From Elmis aenea (taxonomy: Eukaryota > Arthropoda > Insecta > Coleoptera > Elmidae): 64,000 bases of DNA. The notes under the pieces were generated by a model. It was given only the letters and a program-made list of their open reading frames with translations. It did not search any database and had not been told where the DNA came from. Positions 1-11,100 of this stretch are shown in pieces; the stretch's first letter is position 1, and every line of letters starts with the position of its first letter. The stretch spans positions 54,318,970-54,382,969 of the forward strand of contig OX393579.1 of NCBI GenBank assembly GCA_947652605.1, written 5' to 3'. Position numbers and translations under genes: made by a program.

Positions 1-352
1 ACTATAGTTTCCATTTAAAAAAATGCAAGTCTACTCTATATCTCGAAAGTCAAGGACGCTAAAAAAAATTACTTTTGTTTTCAAATTAAGCATAAAAATC
101 TATAAAAAACCTATATAACATTTTGTTCTAATTAAATAAATAAAGAAGTTATAGCAAATTTTCAAAAAGATGAAGTTTCATTTTTCGTCTGTAGTGCCAA
201 AATGGAATCCGATAGAAAAAATCTGATTGCACAGGCGTTATTTTCTCAAAAAAATAGCCTAAGAGACCGAAATCAGATGTTTGCTATCTATTACGCATAA
301 CGGTAACCGAGATACGGGGGTAAAACATTCGAATTTGGTCCACCCTGTATAA
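1..352. repeat. Right-hand part of a TA-flanked CAGGGTGG-type palindromic element
   Basis: The stretch ends in ccaccctgta, the inverted form of the TACAGGGTGG end seen on the intact elements at 2957 and 8328, and the preceding bases include gtaaccgagatac, like the gtatctcggtta arm of those elements. Only one end is visible. It lies in the intron downstream of exon 10. Confidence 0.45.
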
Positions 353-1950
353 CAACTTTTTTAAAAGAGTTTGATGCAGCATAAAAGAATACTTTAGAAT
401 GCTTTAGTGTAACCAAATGCATAAATCTTAATATAAGCGAGATACCAATGATGAGGCTTCAAAAATTAATCACTCTGTATACGATCCTTTTTGAGCAACA
501 GGAATATTAAAATTTTCTTTAATGCACCAAGTGCATTTTTGGTATTCGGACCCTTAGAAGTGCTAAACCATTTAACTTGGGATAATGAAAATAGGTAGGC
601 TTATACTATAAACAATTAACCATGTTTTGGCACTATTGAGACATGTATTGATTCATTTGTTTTGCTGTTCAGCCACTAACTTTAGTTCTTTCAAATAGCA
701 TCATTTCAAAGAGAATCATTTTTAATACCTCAATGCAAAAATGGTAACATGTTACACAATTAAAAACTTACTACACATTTAGTTCAATTTCAAAGTACAA
801 TAATGGAAATCTAATTTCACATATTCTGTTTGCATTTTATGACAGTGAATAAAAAACTTAATTAATTTTTTTAAACAAGTGGCAATGAATGTAACAACAA
901 CAAAATTATAAATTAACAGCACAGTAGCATAGAATGCATTAATTATTTCAATAATTAATTCATTAAGATTATTAACTTTAGTTATTTAAATTGCTCATTT
1001 TTTATTGAAGAATCTTCTGTAGAAATACCAGACTAGTTTCAAGTCACGTCATCAATAGCAAGCTTATTAATTTATTTTATTTACAAGATTGCTACTACGA
1101 AGACACAAGAGTTTTGTAACTGGCCTAGTATTACTTGAGATTCTTCAATAAAGAAGCAAGAGATTTTTTATTTAAACTAATTTGAAACAGTATTATTAGA
1201 ATGTATGTTTTATAGAACTGCAATGCCTTTATTATTTAGTTGGATGTCGAAGCCGATAATTAAATATTTACTCTAGGTCTTAACAAATATCAAAGAAATA
1301 GTGCAGTGGAAGAATCTGTAAACAAACTTAAAACGTGAAAGGTAAATTAAAACCACTAATTCGCATATATAACATCATAAAAAAAATCATTATTAGCAGA
1401 AGAAGAAGTAACTAGATCTATGAAAATGAAAATAAAGAAAGTTCTACAGAAACACTACAAGGAAAAAAATGGAGAGATTATAATTTACGAAAATTTCATT
1501 TCTTAGAGTTGATTTATAGTTAGTTCATCCAATAGCTGAACGAACTGTAAATGTACAAGATTTAAACATCTCAAAAATATCGTGTTACGGCAATCCTAGC
1601 ACACGACAGTAACTAGACTATTGCATGCGAAATTAAAATCGTTTCAAAAACTACGAGTATGAGATGTGGTTAATAAAAACTAACACGATGGGGCATGCGA
1701 TGAGATGGATGAAACTTTTAAGTAATTCAAAAAAAAAAAACACTCGAAATTAATATATAAGTGAGAAACAAAGACACCAAATTAATGAAAGACTAATTAA
1801 AACTACGCATTTAATATCTAACAAAAAAGAAAACCTCCAAAAACAATTTATCTTGTTGATTAGTAAGACAATAAAAAATTATTTTTAAAATTATTTTAAC
1901 GAAAATTGCTTACACTTTGGAGATCATTTCTTTCAAGTTAAAACAGTTAC
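353..1950. other. Intron sequence, nothing recognised
   Basis: This is AT-rich sequence downstream of the last visible exon. I found no coding-like exon continuing the NCKAP5-like frame (the next exon must start with two bases of a split codon) and no clear terminator of the gene. A further possible element end (atcactctgtata) sits near 470-480. Confidence 0.5.
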
Positions 1951-2107
1951 CTTTCTTTTGCCTGTGAAATCTGTGGATTCGATGCAAGTGTCCGTAATCC
2001 GGTGGTTCTTCTGTTGAATCGCTGGTCACGCTACCACCACATGAGGATGTTGGAGAAGAATCACTTGAGACAGAAGCCATCATGACATCGAGTAAATTCG
2101 CTCGGGC
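1951..2107 (-). CDS. NCKAP5-like exon 10 (last visible)
   Basis: The acceptor is tctgtatccag at 2108-2118 and the donor is G|gtaac at 1950-1946. The exon is 157 nt. It starts on a codon boundary and reads ARANLLDVMMASVSSDSSPT and on through a Ser/Gly-rich stretch to YGHLHRIHRFHRQKK, then leaves one base of a split codon. It joins directly to the ...DLTDPK end of exon 9, giving DLTDPKARANLLD, which reads as one conserved block interrupted by the intron. The basic His/Arg/Lys-rich tail is notable. The reading frame stays open at the donor, so at least one more exon lies left of the window. Confidence 0.85.
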
Positions 2108-5100
2108 CTGGATACAGAAATTTTAATTAATTAATGTGAAGTTATTTTTTAATATAACCGAAAATTGTTTTAACTTATTGCCACAACAAACACACACACC
2201 TATGGTAATTTAAATCACCATGTTAGTATATTTTGGATATTGATAATTTAATAAACCCAACTACATTGGTTTAGGAGTCATCTCTATCTGAATTCAAACT
2301 AGATAAAAAACTTTATCTACAAATAACAAACATTAGGGTTTTTAGCAGTTAAAATATTGACACACAGGTGTCAAGAAATACCATTAAAATGATTTGCATT
2401 CAATCAACAAATACATATATGCATAACAGAAACATGCTGATATTGTAATCAATGTATGTACTTTGAAGCAGAATATTTTTGTAATATAACAACAGTGACT
2501 AAAATTTTTGTTATTGCAAGTGGCATCGCTCCTATTTTAAAGACAAATTTCATTTATTTCATATCAATAATAATAATTCGAGTACATGTGGCCGTAGGAA
2601 TTTTACTTTAGTTTAAAAATGAGCTGAATTTTTGTCATATACGGGGTGTTCCAAATTGGGGATCTTGCTTATCTTAAGGGCTATGAAGTTGGTTACATTG
2701 GGGCAAAGTTGCATAATTTGGAGTCATATCCAAAATAAAAATTACAATGGCCTTCTCGGCTCATGTTATTTAGAAATAACCCAAAAAATAGATTTTCGTC
2801 TTTTGCTTTAGGTATCTAAAATGTAACAAAGTTTTAAGTACTTAACTATTTTGAAATTTTTTATAAAAATTATCATGATTTTATGTTAATAATTTATTAT
2901 TGACAAGTTCAGAACGAGTGTTCGTTCGCCGATGCTCAAATTAACTGGGAAAAGTACAGGGTGGTCTATTTTCGATGCCCATACAGGGTATCTCGGTTAT
3001 TATCAGAGATAGAAAAAAACTAAGTATGTAGTCTCGAGTTCTTCTTTCGAGGGGGCAATTCATTGCCGTAAACAGATATTTGATTTCTTTTTTGATTTTC
3101 GAAATATAGCCAAAAACCAATTTTTGGCACTTTTCAAAAAAGTTAAATAACTTGCTTAAACGAAAAGATAGATAAAAACTTTAAAGACATTTTTTGCATG
3201 TTTTTTTTGTCCTTAATAAGATAGCGATGTTCAATTTTTTTTTACTCATACGAATATTTTTTTAAAATCATAAATACTGATATATTACACATAACTTTCT
3301 TATTTTAAATGGCAACCATAAATGGCTTTGACATGAATCGAAAGCTTATTTTTTGTGCTTTTCAAAAATATATAATTTGCTTATGGTTGCCATTTAAAAT
3401 AAGAAAGTTAGGTGTATTATATCGTTATTGATATGAGTAAAAAAAATTGAACATCGCTATCTTATTAAGGACAAAAAACCATGCCAAAAATGTTATTAAA
3501 GTTTTTCTCTATCTTTTCGTTTAAGCGAGATATTTAACATTTTTGAAAAGTGCCAAAAATCGGTTTTTGTATACAGGGTGGTGCTTTTTTCGATGCTCAC
3601 CATTGCTATCTTGGAAACGGTAAGAGATACAAGGTCGGTTAGATCAGAGAAAAGTTGCACATTTTGATGGCGATTGAGAATCTGAAATGAAATAGTGGAT
3701 ATTTTGATTCGTTTTTGATTTATTACAAAAAAAATTAAAAATGTGATTTTACCATTGACGCTATTTCATTTAAACTTGGTAACTTCTTCGGTCTTCGTTC
3801 GTCGGTCGTCGTTCGTCGGTCATCGTTCGTTGGTCGTCGTTCGTCATTCTTCGGTCGTCGTTCGTCGGTCGTCGTTCGTCGGTCATCGTTCGTCAGTCGT
3901 CGGTAGTTGCTCGTCGTTCGTTGTTCTTCGGTCGTCGTTCTTCGTTCGTCGGTCGTCGTTCTTCGTTCGACGGTCGTCGTTCGTCGGTCGTCGGCCTTCG
4001 TTCGTCAGTCGTCGTCGTTCGTCGACCGTCGTTCTTCGGTCGTCGTTTGTCGTTCTTCGTTCGTCGGTCCTCGTTCGACGGTCGTCGGTAGTTGTTCGTC
4101 ATTCGACGTCCTTCGGTCGTCGTTCGTCGTTCAACGGTCGTCGTTCGTCGGTCGTCGTTCTTCGGTCGTCGTTCTTCGGTCGTCGTTCGTCGGTCGTCGG
4201 CCGTCGTCGTTCGTCGTTCTTCGGTCGTCGTTCTTTGGTCGTCGTTCTTCGGTCGTCGGTCGTCGTTCTTCGGTCGTCGGTCGTCGTTCTTCGTTCGACG
4301 GTCGTCGTTCGGCGGTCGTCGTTCTTCGGTCGTCGTTCGTCGGTCGTCGTTCGACGGTCGTCGTTCGTCGGTCGTCGTTCGTCGTTCGTCGTTTGTCGGT
4401 CGTCGTTCTTCGGTCGTCGTTCGTCGGTCGTCGTTCGTCGCTCGTCGGTCGTCGCTCGTTGTTCATCGGTCGTCGTTCGGCGGCCGTTGGTCGTCGTTCT
4501 TCGGTCGTCGTTTGTCGTTCTTCGTTCGTCGGTCCTCGTTCGACGGTCGTCGGTAGTTGTTCGTCGCTCGACGTTCTTCGGTCGTCGTTCGCCGGTCGTC
4601 GTTCTTCGGTCGTCGTTCGTCGGTCGTCGTTCTTCGGTCGTCGTTCGTCGGTCGTCGTTCTTCGGTCGTCGTTCGACGGTCGTCGTTCGTCGGTCGTCGT
4701 TCTTCGGTCGTCGTTCATCGTTCTTCGGTCGTCGTTCGTCGTGCGACGTTCGTCGTTCTTCGGTCGTCGTTCTTCGGTCGTCGTTCGTCGGCCGTCGTGC
4801 GACGTTCGTCGGTCGTCGTTCTTCGGTCGTCGGTCGTCGTTCTTCGGTCGTCGGTCGTCGGTCGCCGGTCGTCGCTCGTTGTTCGTCGGTCGTCGTTCGG
4901 CGGCCGTTGGTCGTCGTTCTTCGGTCGTCGTTTGTCGTTCTTCGTTCGTCGGTCCTCGTTCGACGGTCGTCGGTAGTTGTTCGTCGCTCGACGTTCGTCA
5001 TTCGTCGTTCTTCGGTCGTCGTTCGTCGGCCGTCGGTCGTCGTTCGACGGTCGTCGTTCTTCGGTCGTCGTTCGTCGGTCGTCGTTCTTCGATCGTCGTT

Positions 5101-8100
5101 CGTCGGTCGTCGTTCGTCGGTCGTTGTTCGTCGGTCGTCGTTCGGCGGCCGTTGGTCGTCGTTCTTCGGTCGTCGTTTGTCGTTCTTCGTTCGTCGGTCC
5201 TCGTTCGACGGTCGTCGGTAGTTGTTCGTCGCTCGACGTTCTTCGGTCGTCGTTCGACGGTCGTCGTTCGACGGTCGTCGTTCGACGGTCGTCGTTCGTC
5301 GTTCTTCGGTGGTCGTTCGTCGGCCGTCAGCCGTCGGTCGTCGTTCGTCAGTCATCATTCGTCAGTCGTCGTTCGTCGGTCCTCGTTCGACGGTCGTCGG
5401 TAGTTGTTCGTCGTTCGACGTTCTTCGGTCGTCGTTCGTTGTTCGACGTTCGTCATTCAACGGTCGTCGTTCGACGTCTGTCGTTCAACGGTCGTCGGTC
5501 GTTGTTCGTCGGTCGTCGTTCGACGGTCGCCGTTCGCCGGACGTCGTTCGTTAGTTTTTTTATTTATTTACATACAATTTACACATATAAATAAACAAGT
5601 TTTTTTAAAGAAAAAAGATATCTTGGTTACCAATCTAAAAAGCTAATTTTTTTGTCTGCCTGATGGTGTAAAAATCCAATATGGCGGCCATAACAAATAA
5701 TAAAGTTGACTATCGCAACTTGAAATCTAGAAGGTTTAGAAAATTTCTGTTAACGTCATCAAAATCAGGACGGTCAAAAACATACAGTTATCAAGTTTAA
5801 ATTAAATAGTGTCAGTGGTAGGGAAGATAATAATATTTTTCTAAAATCACATTTTTTAGTTTTTTTGTAATAAATCAAAAACGAATCAAAATTTCCAGGA
5901 TTTCTTTTCAGATTCTTAATCGCCATCAAAATGTGCAACTTTTCTCTGATCTAACCGACCTTGTATCTCTTACCGTTTCCAAGATAGCAATGGTGAGCAT
6001 CGAAAAAAGCACCACCCTGTATATTTCGAAAATTAAAAAAGATATCAAAAATCTGTTTACGGCAATGAATTTCTCTCGAAAGAAGAACTCAAGACTACTT
6101 ACTTAGTTTTTTTCTATTTCTGATAATAACCGAGATACCCTGTATGGGCATCGAAAATAGGTCACCCTGTACATAGAAGAGTATGTTTTGAGAATAAAAC
6201 CGTAGAGAAGTTACTCTTTACCACTATTCGTACTCATACACACATCTACTCTCAATTTCGGTTGATTAAACACACTTTCCGTGCAAGTGGCGCACGTTAC
6301 GTCAATAAAAAAGACAAAATTCAAAATTTTTCAACAATTTAATCATCGTAATCAGCTTAAAATGATAAAACAATTGCATTTACTTCATTTTAGATACATT
6401 TCTACATACTGTTTTATTATTTAGCTCATAAAAACGTGTTTATCATGTGCGTGCCGGTAGTAAATCGGCAGAAGCCTGCGGTAACACCTAAATTGATGAT
6501 TTTATATTTATCTAGAAGTTTTCCTGATGTATTTGAACTGCTATAGACAAATATTAACGCGTTTAATCAATTCCACACCACAAATTTGCGTATTTTTTTT
6601 AAATTACTGTGCTATACTAAAAAAACAAGAATTTTTCGTGACATAACCTATTTGACGCTGTCAATTTTTTCAGCATATACAGCAAATTATGAATATAAAC
6701 GTTAAAATTACATCAATACAAGTTCTCTGGAAATGGATTTAATAATTATGAGCAGGTGTTTCAGCTTTAAAAAGATTTTTTAAAATCGTTTTGACAGATG
6801 GTATTCGTTAGGTAACTTTACAGTTGCTGTGCAAAATGCAATGAATTTAATGCTTTGTAATGATTGACATCACACAATTTTCAATGTATTTTAAGCTAAA
6901 ATTGATCAGATATGGCATATTTATTGTTTTTGGGGTCATAATAGTATCGTCCACCTGTACAGGGTATCGAAATTAAATGGGACAACAAAAAATGTTGTAG
7001 AGAGTTAGCAGGCAATTTTTTACCTTTGGATCGGTAAGATCAATATCACGCTCCACATGAATCCAGCCCGTGGGTCTACAAGATTCATCCAACACTGGAT
7101 TAACATCATCACCGTGTTCCTGGTGATTACCATCGTCCCCTTTCTGGATCATTCGATTCAGCTCATCGATGACATCCTTGGAGGTCGCTCGTTCGTGGAA
7201 ACTCACAGCACGATGCGGCGGCCCGTCTATGATGTTGCTAATAACCCCTGAAGAATACTGAGGAAGGCGTTCTGAAGTGATGACGTGTTGCGCTGGTTGC
7301 GGCGCACTCTGCATCTGGACGACAGTCTTTTGTTTGTACGAACTCGATGGTCGCGAGATCTTCGAACTCTTGTGCGGAATTTTGCTCTTTGGTAGTTTGG
7401 AAGGCTCGTGCGGATTGTTCGGTGAATTTTTACAGTTCTTATTCGGACTAACGGGGATTTTGGAAGGCTTGAACCTCGGAATTTTAGAAACTACGGTGTC
7501 GGGAGTGCTAACACTCGAAGTCAACGATTCACTCATGCCGTTATTAAGCGTCGAATTGTCACTAGAAATAGATTGAACCAAATCACTAGAGGCCGAAACC
7601 GAAATATCACTAGATTCCATGCATTTATTAATATTGTCAATTTGATCACAAGTTTGTTCGTCTAAGACCGTCTGCTGGTAGTCCGTCGACGTTAATTCTA
7701 CACTCACGCTACTGCAAATATCAACAGGATGCTCGCTCATATTCGAACAATTCTCACTTTCCACGTCCAAGGGAGTAACTAAACAGACCTCTTCAGCGTA
7801 CGATATATTAGGCTGACGATCGTCCGCTACAGTTTCCACGTGCTTAATAGCGTTTTGCTCGTTTAAAGTAAACTCGGCCGCGAGCTGTTTGAGAGTTACG
7901 TAATTCTCGTTATCACTACTTTTGCGGTTTAATTCTACGTTGGATTTGTCGGTTAAAAGCTTATCGTTATCACATTCACAGATTTTTAAGTCTTCTAGTT
8001 GTTGCGGGGGCCCTTCGATGTTGAATTCTTTCGTGACGTCGTTGACCGAACAAGGCCTCGAATCTCTCGTCTCGCGGGCGTGGACGTACTTCTGCTGTTC

Positions 8101-11100
8101 AGCTATGAACGTTAACACGTTCTGTAGGGCCATTTCTCTATCACCGTTTTCCGATAAAGCACCACCGAGACTTCTGGAAGACGTTGAGGCCAGGCTTTTC
8201 GTACTTTCAAATTTCACCAACCTAAAAACAAAGTTGTTAGTAATAAAACAGCACAAGATTGTTTAATTTTATAGCTTTTATACCTTCAAACACACTGTGT
8301 ACAAAATTTTCTTTAGTAATGTATGTACAGGGTGAACTATTTTCGATGCCCATACAGGGTATCTCGGTTATTATCAGAGATAGAAAAAAATTAAGTACGT
8401 ATTCTTTATTTCTTTTTACGAGAGAAATTTATTGCCGTAAACAGATTTTTGATATCTTTTTTAATTTTCGAAATATAGCCAAAAACCGATTTTTGGCAAT
8501 TTTCAAAAATGTTAAATATCTCGCTTAAACGAAGAGATACAGAAAAACATTGGAGACATTTTTTGCATAGTTTTTGGTCCTTAATAAGATAGCGATGTTA
8601 ATTTTTTTTTTTACTCATACAAATATTGATATATTACACCTAACTTTCTTATTTTAAATGGCAACCATAGTTAGCTTTGACATGAATCGAAAGTTTATTT
8701 TTTGCGCTTTTTAAAAATATATAATTTGCTTATGGTTGCCATTTAAAATAAGAAAGTTAGGTGTAATATATCGGCATTGCTATGAGTAAAAAACAATTGA
8801 ACATGGCTATCTTATTAAGGACAAAAAACCATGCAAAAAATGTCTTTAAAGTTTTTCTCTATCTTTTCGTTTAAGCGAGATATTTAAAATTTTTGAAAAT
8901 TGCCAAAAATCGGTTTTTGGCTATATTTCGAAAATTAAAAAAGATATCAAAAATCTGTTTACGGCAATGAATTTGTCTCGAAAAAATAAATCGAGACTAC
9001 GTACTTAGTTTTTTTCTATCTCTGATAATAACCGAGATACCCTGTATGGGCATCGAAAATAGGCCACCCTGTACACATACCTTGCATCTTACATTCCACC
9101 AGAATCCAACCGGTTGACGTATGACGTCATCACCGGTGAATTTTTGATGGCTCAGAAAAAGCAGTCAAATGTAAGACAGAACTGGTGTAACCGTAATTGT
9201 TGCTAACCTAACCTAACCTGTCATCATATAAGACAATATTGTAAACAATAATTTTTGACTACCCCTTCCACAATCCACCAGAAACACCGGCTTCAAGTTC
9301 AGAGGATTAAATGACTGCTGATGGCACCAAAAACTCCCCACCACTGTAATATAAGACAGACGCGATTTGTCCACTACACTTCAACCGGTTGAATATAAGA
9401 CAGTTTTGATGCCAGCAATGGCATTGCTGGTGGAATGTTGTGTCCACCACACATCAGCCGGTTAAATATAAGACAGTTTTGATGCCAGCGTTGGCATTGC
9501 TGGTGGAATATTGTGTCCATCACACGTCAGCCGGTTAAATATAAGACAGTTTTGATGCCAGCGTTGCCATTGCCGGTGGAACGTAAGACACAAGGATAAG
9601 AACTACATACCTATAAAAATCTCTTGTAAAATCTGTTCCTATGGCTGGCAATTCTCCAGTATCATCACTGCAGCCACTCAGAGCTGCCGAAGACCTTTTA
9701 GAATAAGTTTCCGGTTCATAAGAATGGCAGCAGTCTGAACCGTTGCTCGACCAACTGTTATCAGGCGAATTATTTAAATTATTGTTAACGGCATAGGGCC
9801 ACTGTTTTTCCATTTGTGCGTGATTGGCATCCATTAATAAGGCAACTAATTCGTGTCCCTCGCGATCCATCATGTAGCTCGAGTTGTTCCAGAGACACTC
9901 GTTCGAGTCTTCTTCCAGTTCGAGCGCGTTATTTTCTTGAATGCTCGGCAAGGTCGACAGGGATATTTGACCGGGAGTCAGTACGTCTACTTTTTTGAGC
10001 TGCTCTGCCCGTAGGTCGTCGCTAGAGAGGCTTAAGCTCCAGTCTTCAAGTTCAGTACGATCATATTCTAATTCTAACATATCCCGGTGGTGCTGCTGCA
10101 GGGCTGATCTCGTCTCATCCAGACGCAACCAATGTTGGATGTACTCGGCGTCCCATGCCGTGCACTCCAAGTGATCGTCTGCGGCGCTAGACCATGAATG
10201 AGGGGTGGTTTGATCTTCTGTTAGTTCTATGTTTGTAGTTGCTATAAATTTAAAAAACATTTAGATAATAGCATTGGTTTTTAAGATGGGTAATAGCATT
10301 TGTTATTAATATATATATAGCATTTGTTTTCAATACTTGGATAGCATATAAAGATAGCATTTGTTTTTTATATAAAGATAGCATTTGTTTTCAATACTTG
10401 GATAGCATTTGTTTTTTTATATAAAGATAGCATTAGTTTTCATTACTTGGATAGCATTTGTTTTTTATATATAGATAGCATTTGTTTTCAATACTTGGAT
10501 AGCATTTCTTTTTATATGTAGATAGCATTTGTTTTTAATATATAGGTAGCATATGTTCTTGTGTTTCCATTTGCTTTGAAAGAAAAAAAAAAACAGCAAA
10601 AGAATTATGATAAAATCTCCCACATAAATCAACCCATCTTACCAAATAAACTGGCCGTAGCTTTCGTCCTTCGAAGTGGATTGATTTTCTTTTCCGTTAT
10701 ATCAAGAAGCAAAATACTTGGACTACTAGATATTGGTGAGCTTAACGAGTAACAGGGACTAGGTGCGGCTGTGATCTTTATACACAAGTGGGAGTCGGAA
10801 AAACTTCGCATGATGTGTTGAAATGGAAGGATGTCCTTGCTGGGCGGATAGCTATTCCTGAAATTGAAATTTAATAACATGCTTCGTGTGTTTATTTTAA
10901 TGAAACATACCTAGCCTTTAAGTTTAAAAGATTTAGAGGTATGTACAAAATGTCTGGGTCTTTGCTATCAGTAACCAAAAGTCGAGTTTCGTTAAATTCG
11001 GTCTCGTCCGTGGCTTCTTTGAGATCTTCTAGGCCTCTTGTAGGAACGACTACTTCTCCGGATGCTTTTGAAACTTCTGCTTGAACGTCCGATGACATTG

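Larger units (their letters stand above)
2957..6169. mobile_element. Palindromic (foldback) DNA element, outer copy, interrupted by a second foldback element
   Basis: Left end TA-CAGGGTGGTCTATTTTCG and right end AAAATAGGTCACCCTG-TA are inverted repeats flanked by TA, a target duplication typical of Tc1/mariner-type MITEs. The outer arms match the intact 744-bp palindrome at 8328-9071 (shared blocks: gatgcccatacagggtatct, tggttgccatttaaaataag). The right arm is split at cggtttttg/tatttcgaaa by the inner element 3574-6019, so the outer element is older. There is no transposase gene; it would depend on an enzyme supplied elsewhere. Confidence 0.85.

Noticed and set aside
3743..5646. Several very long open frames of Arg/Ser-rich repeats on both strands
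   Set aside because: They arise from the stop-poor 14-bp satellite and overlap one another in many frames.
7057..8266. Plus-strand frames opposite exon 9
   Set aside because: The minus strand has the spliced, family-like frame with correct junction phases; the plus frames are shadows.
9205..9221. Three cctaa repeats, the insect telomere motif
   Set aside because: Only about 17 bases; far too short to be an interstitial telomere and easily due to chance.
9816..9998. Plus-strand frame opposite exon 8
   Set aside because: Shadow of the coding exon.
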